Made by a program: the position numbers and the translations under genes. The notes under the pieces are model-generated. The model saw only the letters and a program-made list of their open reading frames with translations. It was not told where the DNA came from and ran no database searches. A stretch of 52,043 nucleotides of DNA from Acidobacteriota bacterium (GTDB taxonomy: Bacteria; Acidobacteriota; Terriglobia; Terriglobales; Acidobacteriaceae): contig JAKAXU010000020.1 in the NCBI GenBank assembly GCA_021816455.1, forward strand, positions 1 to 52,043, given 5' to 3'. Positions 1-7,881 of this stretch are shown here, piece after piece (the first letter of the stretch is position 1; every line of letters starts with the position of its first letter).

Positions 1-95
1 AAAGCCGCAACCTCAGCAGAACTGCGCCGCCGCCGAACGATAGGAGAAGAAATGTCTGAATGGTTCATGCCTCCAGTCAATCACCTTCGTCCTCC

Positions 96-508
96 CATGA
101 AAAGGATGGCTTTGCCCGGAGCAATACCATCGACGAGCGAGTCGAATCCGTGAAACCCGGAGCAATCTGCAAGGAAATGAGCGTGCTCAAGCATTGCCTC
201 AAGCTGGCCGTGGAATGGTGCTTTTGGCAAAAATAGACCATTTGCCTGCCGGGTAATTTGTACCGTCAGCGAGATTGTGAGTGTTGTAGTGAAAGCCGGC
301 GTGGAAGACAGCCACAAAACGGGCGAACTTTGAATGCTGTCTGCATGACCTCCGGCACCACTTCCTTACAGCCCTTTCAGAAACGCAGACCTCCGACTCA
401 ACGATCCTTGCGATCGCCGGGCACCTGAGTCGGGCGATGCTGGAGCGCTACAGCCATGTCCGCGCGAAGGCCAAGCGCGATGCGGTGGATGCGATCACGA
501 ACCACTGA
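96..508 (+). pseudogene. Decayed phage-type tyrosine integrase
   Basis: Two integrase pieces survive in different frames. The first (about 96-236, ending at TAG 234-236) reads as the SAM-like core-binding segment, including KPGAICKEMSVLKHCLKLAV. The second (about 293-508, TGA 506-508) reads as the end of the catalytic domain: LHDLRHHF (the H-x-x-R box), AIAGHLS and LERYSHV with the nucleophilic Tyr. The part with the first catalytic Arg is missing, so a deletion of roughly 100 codons plus a frameshift has killed the gene. It lies beside the 3' end of tRNA-Pro (609-685), the usual target of such integrases, so it is probably the scar of an integrated element. No intact start, and nothing else mobile is visible inside the window. 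Confidence 0.8.
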
Positions 509-608
509 TTACTCGCAAACGTGGTGGATCCGAACAGGATCCCCACAAATTCCCCCACAATTGGTGGTCGCGCCGGGAACTCGGATTTCTCAAGTGTTTG
601 ATTCTAAA

Positions 609-685
609 TGGTCGGGACGGGCAGATTTGAACTGCCGACCCCTCGCACCCCAAGCGAGTGCTCTACCAGGCTGAGCCACGTCCCG
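609..685 (-). tRNA. tRNA-Pro (anticodon TGG)
   Basis: Read on the minus strand this is a 77-nt cloverleaf. The acceptor stem CGGGACG pairs with CGTCCCG, followed by A and an encoded CCA (609-611). The D arm contains CTCAGCCTGGTAGAG, the T arm contains GTTCAAATC, and the anticodon loop CTTGGGG places TGG at positions 34-36, giving proline. The neighbouring integrase remnant lies on its 3' side, consistent with former use as an attachment site. I saw no second copy of the 3' end within the window. Confidence 0.95.
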
Positions 686-770
686 ACACAGTTGCGCCGA
701 CCGTTGCGGTCAGCGCGGGGGTTCATTCTGAGTGTACACGAATGCTCTCTGCCGCTTCGCCGCGTCGGCA

Positions 771-1043
771 TCAGTGCGAGGGCGGAACATACTCGGCCGG
801 CAGCGCCGCGCCATCACCGAAGAAGAACTCCTGCATCTGCTCCACCAGAAACGTCTGCGCCTGTGGCGTCCAAGGTTGCAGCCGATACTCATTGAGTAAC
901 ATCTTCTGCCGCTCCACCCACTCAGCCCACGCCTGCCGGGAGACGCTCTTGTAAATCTTCTGGCCAAAATCGGAATCGAACGGAGGCTCGTCGAGACCCT
1001 CCATTTCTTTCTTGTAGCGCGCGCAAAAAACCATATGTGCCAT
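771..1043 (-). CDS. yggX: YggX-family Fe(II)-trafficking / oxidative damage protection protein
   Basis: A 90-residue protein, the normal size of the family. It has the family hallmarks in order: N-terminal MVFCARYKKEMEGLD, with the conserved Cys at residue 7 and a Glu/Asp-rich loop, then GQKIYKSVSRQAWAEWV, KQKMLLNEYRL-like helix, and a closing AEYVPP. The start is set at the ATG directly before AHMVFC; in-frame upstream sequence is low-complexity and overlaps ispE on the other strand. Family knowledge: YggX is a small cytosolic protein proposed to protect Fe-S clusters against oxidants and to move iron. It is transcribed divergently from ispE, so about 70 bp hold both promoters. Confidence 0.9.
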   Translation of the reverse strand: MAHMVFCARYKKEMEGLDEPPFDSDFGQKIYKSVSRQAWAEWVERQKMLLNEYRLQPWTPQAQTFLVEQMQEFFFGDGAALPAEYVPPSH

Positions 1044-1116
1044 CGTTCCAACTCCCAGGTTCGATTGTAAATCGAAGCCGCCCGGCTCGTCCGCACCCGT
1101 ACTACACTGAGAATTC

Positions 1117-2151
1117 ATGGCTGTCACCGCACGCTCACACGCGAAGATCAACCTGGGCCTGGCCATCGGCGCGCCGCGGCCGGATGGCTTCCACAGTCTG
1201 GTCACCGCCTATCAGACTCTGGCCGCACACGATCGGGTCACCGTCTCCGCCATTCCGGCGGAAAAGACCACGATCCATCTCACCTCGAACGAAGCCGGTG
1301 TACCGACCGACGCCCGCAATACTGCCTGGAAGATGGTCGAACGGGCGCTTCTGGCTCTTGACCTCACCGCCCGGATCACAATCCACATCGAAAAGCGACT
1401 GCCTGTGCAGGGTGGTCTCGGTGCCGGCTCGGGCAACGCGGTCGCCGCGCTCCTGGCCCTGGAAGCCGAGCTGGCCATTCCCGATTCGGCCGCCTGGCGC
1501 GCGGAGCGCCTTCGACTGGCAGCTGCCGTCGGCTCCGACGTTCCGCTGTTTCTCATCGGCGGCACTGTCCTTGGCCTCGATCGCGGTCAGCAGGTTTTTC
1601 CGCTTCCGGATCAGCCCACACTCTGCTGCCTGGTGGCTACGCCCGCCGTCGGCGTCTCCACACCTCAGGCCTTTCGCGACTGGGACGCGCTTTGGGACGA
1701 TCGGGAATTGACCGCCGAGGCCAGCGACGATACACTGGATCAGTTGAGTCGTGTCTACGCAGGGGCCTGTTCGCAGGCTCACTTTCCTCGGGAAATGCAT
1801 GCGGCGGCGGACTCTTCCGGTGTCTTGCCCGCTGGGCCAGACCTAGCCGGACCGCTGGTGTCCGCGCTTGTCCGCACCGGGATTGGAAACGACTTTGAGC
1901 GTGTCGTCTTCGCTCAGCATCCCTTCCTCAGCGAGATCAAGCGTCTTCTTGCGGCTGTCGGCACGCCGGAGGAATCCCTCTACGCATCCCTGTCCGGATC
2001 CGGTTCTTCGCTCTTTGGCCTTTACCGGGGCCAGGAGCAGGCAGAGGCCGTCCGTCTTCGGCTGCGCGCTCTGGGTGTCGATGCGTTCCTCACACACACC
2101 CTCCCACGCGCGGCTTATTGGCCGGAGATGCTTCTTCCATCCTCCGGTTGA
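1117..2151 (+). CDS. ispE: 4-diphosphocytidyl-2-C-methyl-D-erythritol kinase
   Basis: GHMP-superfamily kinase of the MEP isoprenoid pathway; it phosphorylates CDP-methylerythritol at the 2-hydroxyl using ATP. The N-terminus has AKINLGLAI (Lys10) and RPDGFHSL; the glycine-rich ATP loop PVQGGLGAGSGNA is at about 97-109; the catalytic Asp is in GSDVPLFL (Asp141); and the C-terminal GHMP motif reads SLSGSGSSLFGLY. At 344 residues it is longer than the usual 280-310, with extra sequence around residues 195-260. The ATG at 1117 precedes the first conserved strand by a few residues. The order ispE, tRNA-Gln, prs, rplY, pth is a familiar bacterial neighbourhood. Confidence 0.95.
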   Translation: MAVTARSHAKINLGLAIGAPRPDGFHSLVTAYQTLAAHDRVTVSAIPAEKTTIHLTSNEAGVPTDARNTAWKMVERALLALDLTARITIHIEKRLPVQGGLGAGSGNAVAALLALEAELAIPDSAAWRAERLRLAAAVGSDVPLFLIGGTVLGLDRGQQVFPLPDQPTLCCLVATPAVGVSTPQAFRDWDALWDDRELTAEASDDTLDQLSRVYAGACSQAHFPREMHAAADSSGVLPAGPDLAGPLVSALVRTGIGNDFERVVFAQHPFLSEIKRLLAAVGTPEESLYASLSGSGSSLFGLYRGQEQAEAVRLRLRALGVDAFLTHTLPRAAYWPEMLLPSSG

Positions 2152-2200
2152 CACCCGTCTGCGAGCAGTGAAAAACTCGCCAACGGCTGGCCGGAAATGT

Positions 2201-2274
2201 TGGGCGATCGACTAACGGTAGGTCAAGTGCCTTTGACGCACTTTGTCCAGGTTCGAATCCTGGTCGCCCAGCCA
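2201..2274 (+). tRNA. tRNA-Gln (anticodon TTG)
   Basis: A 74-nt cloverleaf. The acceptor stem TGGGCGA pairs with TCGCCCA, followed by G and an encoded CCA. The anticodon stem AGTGC/GCACT encloses the loop CTTTGAC with TTG at 34-36. The T arm is CCAGG-TTCGAAT-CCTGG. It sits between ispE and prs, 83 nt before the prs start. The short T-run right after CCA (2276-2281) could help 3'-end formation. Confidence 0.95.
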
Positions 2275-2357
2275 GTTTTTTGCCGTCTGGAGATTGCTCC
2301 GTCGGCGCACAGCAACGCAGCAGCCCATGCCAACCAGCAGAGGAGAAACTGCAAGCC

Positions 2358-3434
2358 ATGACGATCAACGCCGGTACGAATGTAGAGCAGAGCGACATGA
2401 CAACCATTTCGGCAGAACCCACGGCTGATTCACAGCCCAAATCCCGCGAAGTCAAGCTCGCCTCCGAGCGCAAGCGAAGCCGCGGCCTTGGCGAAGACAA
2501 GAGTTTCAAGCTCTTCTCCGGCACGGCCAATCGCGCGCTTGCCGAGGAGATCGCCGGTTTCGTCGGCGTCAAGGTCGGCGAAAGCAAGCTCCAGCGTTTC
2601 GCCGACGGCGAGGTCTACTTCCAGTTGCTGGAAAATGTCCGCGGCGCCGATGTCTTTCTCGTCCAGCCCACCTGCTTTCCCGTCGATCAGCACCTGCTCG
2701 AGCTACTCATTATGATCGACGCGCTCAAGCGCGCCTCGGCCGCGCGCATCACTGCCGTCGTTCCCTACTACGGTTACGCCCGCCAGGACCGCAAGGACCG
2801 TCCGCGCGTGGCCATCAGCGCCAAGCTCATCGCCGACCTGCTCACTACTGCCGGAGCCAACCGCGCGCTCTTCGTTGACCTCCACGCCGCGCAGATTCAG
2901 GGCTTCTTCAACATTCCCGTCGATCATCTCTTCGCCAGCCCGGTGCTTGTCTCCTACTTCCGCGAGCTGAATCTGCACAACCTCACCGTGGTCTCTCCGG
3001 ATGCCGGAGGCGTGGAGCGTGCGCGCTTCTTCGCCACCAAGATGGGCGCGCCACTGGCCATCGTGGACAAGCGCCGCACGGAGATGAATGTGGCCGAGGT
3101 GATGAACGTCATCGGCGACGTGCGCGGACGCACGTGCCTGGTTATCGACGACATCGTGGACACAGCCGGTACACTCGTCAAGACCGTCGATGCCCTGCTC
3201 GCTTCCGGAGCCTCCGCCGTCCACGCCTGCGCCAGCCACGCCGTGCTTTCCGGCCCGGCCATCGAGCGCATCGCCGCTTCGCGCATGGAGCAGCTTGTCG
3301 TCACCAACACGATCCCGCTGCGCGAGGCCGCGCAGCAGGTGCCCAAGATCAAGGTGCTTTCAATCGCCGGCCTGCTGGGCGCGGCGATTGAGAGCATTCA
3401 CATGGAGACCAGCGTCAGTTCGCTCTTCAACTGA
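2358..3434 (+). CDS. prs: Ribose-phosphate pyrophosphokinase (PRPP synthetase)
   Basis: Makes phosphoribosyl pyrophosphate from ribose 5-phosphate and ATP for purine, pyrimidine, His and Trp synthesis. Visible motifs are FADGEVYFQL (about 81-90), the flexible catalytic loop YYGYARQDRKDRPR (137-150), VDLHAAQIQGFF (173-184) and the PRPP-binding loop VIDDIVDTAGTL (262-273). The start is ATG 2358, with AGGAGA ending 11 nt upstream; a TTG at 2280 abuts the tRNA and has no ribosome site. Even so the protein has about 45 extra polar N-terminal residues compared with the usual 310-320, so ATG 2397 is an alternative. 358 residues. Confidence 0.95.
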   Translation: MTINAGTNVEQSDMTTISAEPTADSQPKSREVKLASERKRSRGLGEDKSFKLFSGTANRALAEEIAGFVGVKVGESKLQRFADGEVYFQLLENVRGADVFLVQPTCFPVDQHLLELLIMIDALKRASAARITAVVPYYGYARQDRKDRPRVAISAKLIADLLTTAGANRALFVDLHAAQIQGFFNIPVDHLFASPVLVSYFRELNLHNLTVVSPDAGGVERARFFATKMGAPLAIVDKRRTEMNVAEVMNVIGDVRGRTCLVIDDIVDTAGTLVKTVDALLASGASAVHACASHAVLSGPAIERIAASRMEQLVVTNTIPLREAAQQVPKIKVLSIAGLLGAAIESIHMETSVSSLFN

Positions 3435-3545
3435 GGCGTCTTCCGAACCGAAACCCCGGCGCACCGCAGTCCGCGCCGCGAACAAAGGGAGCGCAGCCCG
3501 CCGATCCACCGGCAGCGCGTGCCCGATCAGAAACGAGTGAGCTTT

Positions 3546-4199
3546 ATGCCAGAGACAGTCGCAGCCCGGCCCCGAGCCGGCAAATTCAACAAGAACGCCG
3601 CCCGCCGCGTGCGCGCTGCCGGTAACATCCCCGCCATTCTCTACGGCGCGGGTCACGAATCGATTGCCATCGAGGTCGATCCCAAACAGATTCTTCGCAT
3701 CCTCCACTCTGAGAGTGGCCACAACACCATCTTCGACGTCGCAATCGAAGGCCACGGACCGGTCAAGGCGATGATCGTCGACTGGCAGTATGAGCCGATC
3801 AAGGACTCTCTGTTGCACATTGACCTCAAGCGCATCGCCCTCGACAAGCTGATGCGCGTCCACGTTCCGGTTCGTCTCGTCGGCACAGCCGTCGGAGTCA
3901 AGACGCAGGGCGGCATCCTCGACCAGGTGCTGCGCGAGGTCGAGGTCGAGTGCCTTCCGACTGCGATTCCGCAGCACATCGACGTGGACGTAACCGACCT
4001 CGGCCTGCATCAGCTTCTGCGTGTCGCGGATCTGCCGCACGCCAGCGGCCTGCGCTTTGTCACCGCTGAGGATGCTGCCGTGGCGCACGTCATCTCCATT
4101 CGCGCCGAGGCTGAACCCGCACCGGTCGAGGGAGTTGCAGTAGCACCAGCCGAACCGGAAGTCGCCAAGAAGGGCAAGCCGACGGAGGCGAAGAAGTAA
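3546..4199 (+). CDS. rplY: 50S ribosomal protein L25 / general stress protein Ctc
   Basis: bL25 of the long TL5/Ctc type, which binds 5S rRNA in the large subunit. The N-terminal L25 domain (about residues 5-95) shows RAGKFNKNAARRVRAAG, IPAILYGAG and the WQYEPIKDSLLHIDL segment. The C-terminal beta-rich TL5 domain (about 100-190) contains VPVRLVGTAVGVKTQGG. It ends in an acidic/basic low-complexity tail, VAKKGKPTEAKK. About 217 residues. Two in-frame GTG codons (3519, 3537) lie upstream; ATG 3546 fits the family start best. The pth gene follows after 3 nt, so the two are surely co-transcribed. Confidence 0.93.
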   Translation: MPETVAARPRAGKFNKNAARRVRAAGNIPAILYGAGHESIAIEVDPKQILRILHSESGHNTIFDVAIEGHGPVKAMIVDWQYEPIKDSLLHIDLKRIALDKLMRVHVPVRLVGTAVGVKTQGGILDQVLREVEVECLPTAIPQHIDVDVTDLGLHQLLRVADLPHASGLRFVTAEDAAVAHVISIRAEAEPAPVEGVAVAPAEPEVAKKGKPTEAKK

Positions 4200-4202
4200 C
4201 CG

Positions 4203-4862
4203 TTGGCCGGGTCCAGTCCAGTTTTCGACTCCGAGCAGCGCGGCCAGCAGGCTCCGCTTCTCGTCGTCGGGCTGGGCAACCCCGGCATGGAGTACGTCTG
4301 GACCCCGCATAACGCGGGTTTCATGGCAATCGACCGCATCGCCAACCAGAACGGCGCCTCGGTCACCAACCGCCGCGGCATGGCGCTCACCGGAATCACG
4401 GAGATCGGTGGCCGCTCCATCCTGCTGGCCAGGCCGGAGACGTTTATGAACCGGAGCGGGCTGTCCGTGAAGGCCTTGCTCGAAGAGTTTTACCCGGACG
4501 ATCCCGACTCCGGCAGGCGCAATCTCCTCGTGCTCTATGACGAGCTGGACCTGCCACTCGGGACCATCAAAATCCGGGAGCGAGGATCGCCTGCCGGCCA
4601 CAATGGCGCACGCAGCATCACATCCTCGCTGGGTACGGAAGTTTGGTTGCGTATTCGCATCGGCGTTGGGCAGAAGCTCTCCGCCGAGGCCATCGCAGCC
4701 GGTGCAAAACGCCCGGGCGGCAGCAATTACCTGCTCTCGCCCATGCGCAAGGCCGACCTGCTCCTCCTCGACGAGGCTCTGGATCGGGTTGCGCAGGCGG
4801 TTCGGCAGATCGCTCTGGAAGGCCCTGCCGCCGCTATGAATGAGTGGAATCGCAGCGCCTGA
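4203..4862 (+). CDS. pth: Peptidyl-tRNA hydrolase
   Basis: Cytosolic esterase that frees tRNA from peptidyl-tRNAs dropped by the ribosome. Motifs are GLGNPGMEY (23-31), PHNAGF with catalytic His36, RPETFMNRSG, LYDELDLPLG with the partner Asp, and GHNGARSI. 219 residues, slightly longer than the usual ~190. The start is a TTG 3 nt after rplY, implying translational coupling; no ATG precedes the GLGNPG motif. The next gene, rpsF, is 147 nt away, and nothing else is visible in that gap. Confidence 0.93.
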   Translation: MAGSSPVFDSEQRGQQAPLLVVGLGNPGMEYVWTPHNAGFMAIDRIANQNGASVTNRRGMALTGITEIGGRSILLARPETFMNRSGLSVKALLEEFYPDDPDSGRRNLLVLYDELDLPLGTIKIRERGSPAGHNGARSITSSLGTEVWLRIRIGVGQKLSAEAIAAGAKRPGGSNYLLSPMRKADLLLLDEALDRVAQAVRQIALEGPAAAMNEWNRSA

Positions 4863-5009
4863 AGGCTCTGCGCACGATCAACCCGGACTCTGCGGCGCGA
4901 ACCCGCCCGCTTTCGTCCTCACGCAGCACCAACCCTTGCGCCACCCCAGCATTTTCGCTGTCGGCGCCCAGGCCAACGCTCACCAGGCGGCGGCAGAAAA
5001 GAGTAAAAG

Positions 5010-5393
5010 ATGGATCGGCAATATGAAGTCATGTTTATCGTCCGGCCGGATATCGAAGAGGAAGAGATCGAAAAGCTGATCTCCGGCTTTGAAACAACCG
5101 TCACCACCGGTGGAGGCGCCGTCAAGTCCATCGAGCGGATGGGCCGTCGCCGCCTTGCTTACACCGTGCGCAAGTTCAACGATGGCGTCTACGTCCTGAT
5201 GATCCTCGCGGCCAATGGACCGGTCGTCGCCGAGCTGGAGCGCCGTCTGCGCGTTTCTGAGCCAGTCATCAAGTTCATCACCGTCCGCACCGATGAGGAA
5301 GACAAGCGCGTCGCCAAGGTCAAGGCTGCTCGCGGCGTTCGCCGCAAGCCCGCGGAAGAGGCCGAACCCGCCGCCGAAGCAGTCAGCGCCTGA
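5010..5393 (+). CDS. rpsF: 30S ribosomal protein S6
   Basis: bS6 of the small subunit platform, partner of S18. The N-terminus YEVMFIVRPD, the core GRRRLAYTVRKFNDGVYVLM and the final strand VIKFITVRTDE are characteristic. The C-terminus has a typical charged Ala/Glu tail (EEAEPAAEAVSA). 127 residues. It starts the rpsF-rpsR-rplI block. An ssb gene, often located between rpsF and rpsR, is absent; the 139-nt gap between them holds no ORF. Confidence 0.95.
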   Translation: MDRQYEVMFIVRPDIEEEEIEKLISGFETTVTTGGGAVKSIERMGRRRLAYTVRKFNDGVYVLMILAANGPVVAELERRLRVSEPVIKFITVRTDEEDKRVAKVKAARGVRRKPAEEAEPAAEAVSA

Positions 5394-5532
5394 GTTGTCG
5401 TTTCACACGGCTGCTCCACGGTCCAGCGCGGAACCGCTTCGGTTCCGGACCAGCTCCGACCCGCTCGGACAGCCCATCCATGCAACCGTCTTCGCCGGTT
5501 GACTCCGCGCGAAGCAGGGAAAGAGAGTAACC

Positions 5533-5874
5533 ATGTCAGAAGAGATGCAAAACAAGGCTCCGGAAGCCGCCGTACCAGCAACAGCTCCCGCCGCACCCTC
5601 CGCCGGTCCTCGTTCCGGCGCGCCTCGCGCCTCCGGCGGTCCTGGTGGACGCGGAAAATTCTTCCGCCGCAAAAAAGTCTGCAAGTTCTGCACCGAGAAG
5701 ATCGACTCGATCCCCTATCGGGACGTGCGTCTTTTGCAGGGCTTCATCGCCGAGCGCGGCAAAATAGTCCCGCGTCGCCTCACCGGCGTCTGCACCACGC
5801 ATCAGCGCCGACTCACGCGCGCCATCAAACAGGCCCGCAACATCGCGCTGCTGCCCTTCGCGTCCAGCTTATAA
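5533..5874 (+). CDS. rpsR: 30S ribosomal protein S18
   Basis: bS18. The conserved core begins with [12 protein letters not shown] (about 43-54) and continues through [23 protein letters not shown] and [20 protein letters not shown]. The Cys pair C-x-x-C and the later Cys are kept, as in zinc-type S18 proteins. The first ~40 residues are a Pro/Ala/Gly-rich extension, making it 113 residues instead of about 75. The start has AGGGAAAGAG just upstream. Confidence 0.95.
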   Translation: MSEEMQNKAPEAAVPATAPAAPSAGPRSGAPRASGGPGGRGKFFRRKKVCKFCTEKIDSIPYRDVRLLQGFIAERGKIVPRRLTGVCTTHQRRLTRAIKQARNIALLPFASSL

Positions 5875-6076
5875 CGGAGCTGGCAATCCTGCGTCCTGTT
5901 TCTGCTTCCGGTTCGGTGACTGATTTTTTCTTCACTTCCCGGTTGCCAGGAATTCACCTCGCAGGAATACAATCACTCGCGGCGCAACCTTTCCTCGCGG
6001 TCCGGTGTCCAACTCACCAGGACGAAAATTACGCGGCGGAGAGACTCAGCGTCGTTTGAAAACTGGAGAGTTTCCC

Positions 6077-6559
6077 ATGGAAGTCATTCTGAAGGAAGAC
6101 GTAGCCAATCTAGGTCACCGCGGTGATGTCGTCAAGGTTGCCGATGGCTACGGTCGCAATTACCTGCTGCCGCGCAAGCTCGCGCTGCAGGCCACCGCAT
6201 CCAACAAGTCCGTCATCGAGCAGATGAAGGCCGCCGCCGCCCGCCGCGCCGCCACCGAGAAGGCTCAGGCCGAGACGCTGGCCGCTCAGCTTGCCTCCGT
6301 CCACCTCGTCTTCACTCGCAAATCCGGCGACAGCGGCCATCTTTTTGGCTCCGTCACTGCTACCGACATCGCTCACGAGCTTTCTGCAAAGGGCTTCGAG
6401 GTCGATCGCCGCAGGATTCAGCTCGTCGAGCCGCTGAAGTCCGTTGGCGATTTTTCGGTCTCCATCCGCCTCTATCGCGAAGTTCTCGCCCAGCTTCAGG
6501 TGCGCGTACTTGCCGAGGCCGTGGAAGCTCCCGCTGATGCCGAAGCCGTCACCGCCTGA
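6077..6559 (+). CDS. rplI: 50S ribosomal protein L9
   Basis: bL9, a large-subunit protein at the base of the L1 stalk. The N-terminal domain reads MEVILKEDVANLGHRGDVVK and GYGRNYLLPRKLAL. A long connecting helix follows, with LFGSVTATDIAHEL in the C-terminal domain. 160 residues. ATG 6077 was chosen because it gives the canonical first residues and has GGAG 9 nt upstream; the frame stays open for 24 codons further upstream but without homology. The 202 nt between rpsR and rplI contain no other gene. Confidence 0.95.
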   Translation: MEVILKEDVANLGHRGDVVKVADGYGRNYLLPRKLALQATASNKSVIEQMKAAAARRAATEKAQAETLAAQLASVHLVFTRKSGDSGHLFGSVTATDIAHELSAKGFEVDRRRIQLVEPLKSVGDFSVSIRLYREVLAQLQVRVLAEAVEAPADAEAVTA

Positions 6560-6619
6560 TTGCTTTGCTACAGCACTTCAGTTAGGCTGATCGAGTTCGT
6601 CATACTCCATTTAGCCACG

Positions 6620-6646
6620 GATGCGGTCATCTCCGATGACCGCATC
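6620..6646. promoter_or_regulatory. Perfect 11-bp stem, 5-nt loop hairpin before the glycosyltransferase
   Basis: Bases 6620-6630 (GATGCGGTCAT) are exactly complementary to 6636-6646, with a CTCCG loop. No T-run follows, so it is not a standard terminator. The 3' arm ends one base before the GGAAGG ribosome-binding site (6647-6652) of the next gene. It could therefore affect translation initiation or end the rplI transcript. The structure is seen; the role is inferred. Confidence 0.55.
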
Positions 6647-6657
6647 GGAAGGCTTTG

Positions 6658-7881
6658 TTGCCAAAGCTCGATATGCTCGCTGAAGAGGGACAATTGCGTG
6701 TTCTCCATCTCATTCGCACATTGAACCCTGATAGCGGTGGTCCTGCTGAATCTGTACGTATCTTCGTAATGACCCACCAGAAGTTGGGATGGGAGGTCGA
6801 GGTCGCGACACTCGACGCTCCCGATTCAGGCCCGCTTCAAGACGCTTATCAGCATTTGTTGCCCTGCCCCGTCCATCCCTGCGGACCTGCTATTGGGCGC
6901 TACGGCTTTTCTTCTCATCTTGAACCTTGGCTGCGCGCCAACCGCAATCGCTTCGATGGCGTCATCGTTAACGGTGTCTGGCAGTATCACGGCGTCGCTG
7001 CCCGCCGCGTCTTTGCTGGTCACGTTCCTTACGCCGTCTTCAGTCATGGCATGCTGGACCCGTATTTTAAACGCCGTTTCCCGCTCAAGCACCTGAAAAA
7101 GCTAGTCTACTGGACCCTTAAAGAAAGCCGTAACCTCAATCAGGCCCACGCCGTCTGCGTCACCAGCCAGGAGGAGTACCGCACCGTCGCCGAAGGCTTC
7201 CCCTTCCGTCGCTTTCGCCGTCTTCTCGTGCCGTACGGCTCCGCCGGGCCGGAAGGAGACCCAAAGGAAAATCGCGCGGCGTTTCTTGCCGCTTATCCAC
7301 ACCTTGCCGACCAGCACTTCCTGCTTTTTCTCGGACGCATCCACCCCAAGAAAGGCTGCGACCTGCTGATTGAGGCCTTTGCGCGCGCCGCTCTGTCCGA
7401 TCTCCATCTTGTGATGGCTGGTCCCGACGAGGTTGGCTGGAGTGCCGAGCTGCAATCCCGTGCCGAAGCTCTCGGCATCGCTGACCGCATCACATGGACC
7501 GGCATGCTGCGCGGCCCGCAGAAATGGGGCGCGTTCTACGCCGCCAGCGCCTTCATCCTGCCCTCGCACCAGGAAAACTTCGGCATCGCCGTCGCCGACG
7601 CGCTGGCCTGCGGCCTCATCCCCCTCATCAGCGACAAAGTCAACATCGCCCCCGACGTCGCCGCTGATGGAGCGGGTCTTATGGAGACCGATACCCAGGA
7701 AGGCACTCTGCGGCTCATCGAACGATTCCAGTCAATGACCGATGCCGAGCGCGAAACCATGCAATCGGCCACACTGGCCTGCTATCGCCGCCGTTACTCG
7801 CTCACCGACGCGCCCCTGGTCATCTATCGCGCTCTCGGACTCATCCCCGGCGACTCGCCATCGCACACCCCCACTCAGTAG
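6658..7881 (+). CDS. Glycosyltransferase, GT4/GT1 (GT-B) type
   Basis: A 407-residue GT-B enzyme transferring a sugar from a nucleotide sugar, presumably to an exopolysaccharide or envelope glycan. The N-terminal lobe has VLHLIRTLNPDSGGPAESVR, the acceptor-side glycine loop. The C-terminal donor lobe has LLFLGRIHPKKGCDLLIEAF and SHQENFGIAVADALACGLIP. The usual E-x7-E pair is E-x7-D here (ENFGIAVAD), a conservative but notable change. The start is uncertain: TTG 6658 has GGAAGG 5 nt upstream, while ATG 6673 has no good site. It stands alone, with no other glycan genes nearby. Its 3' end overlaps the convergent S53 peptidase gene by 7 bp. Confidence 0.85.
   Translation: MPKLDMLAEEGQLRVLHLIRTLNPDSGGPAESVRIFVMTHQKLGWEVEVATLDAPDSGPLQDAYQHLLPCPVHPCGPAIGRYGFSSHLEPWLRANRNRFDGVIVNGVWQYHGVAARRVFAGHVPYAVFSHGMLDPYFKRRFPLKHLKKLVYWTLKESRNLNQAHAVCVTSQEEYRTVAEGFPFRRFRRLLVPYGSAGPEGDPKENRAAFLAAYPHLADQHFLLFLGRIHPKKGCDLLIEAFARAALSDLHLVMAGPDEVGWSAELQSRAEALGIADRITWTGMLRGPQKWGAFYAASAFILPSHQENFGIAVADALACGLIPLISDKVNIAPDVAADGAGLMETDTQEGTLRLIERFQSMTDAERETMQSATLACYRRRYSLTDAPLVIYRALGLIPGDSPSHTPTQ

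Noticed and set aside
2280..2357. Upstream TTG start for prs giving 26 extra residues
   Set aside because: It begins within 6 nt of the tRNA-Gln 3' end, has no ribosome site, and the residues are not family-like.
3360..4601. 413-codon minus-strand ORF across rplY and pth
   Set aside because: Spans the intergenic gap and two clearly coding plus-strand genes, with no family motif.
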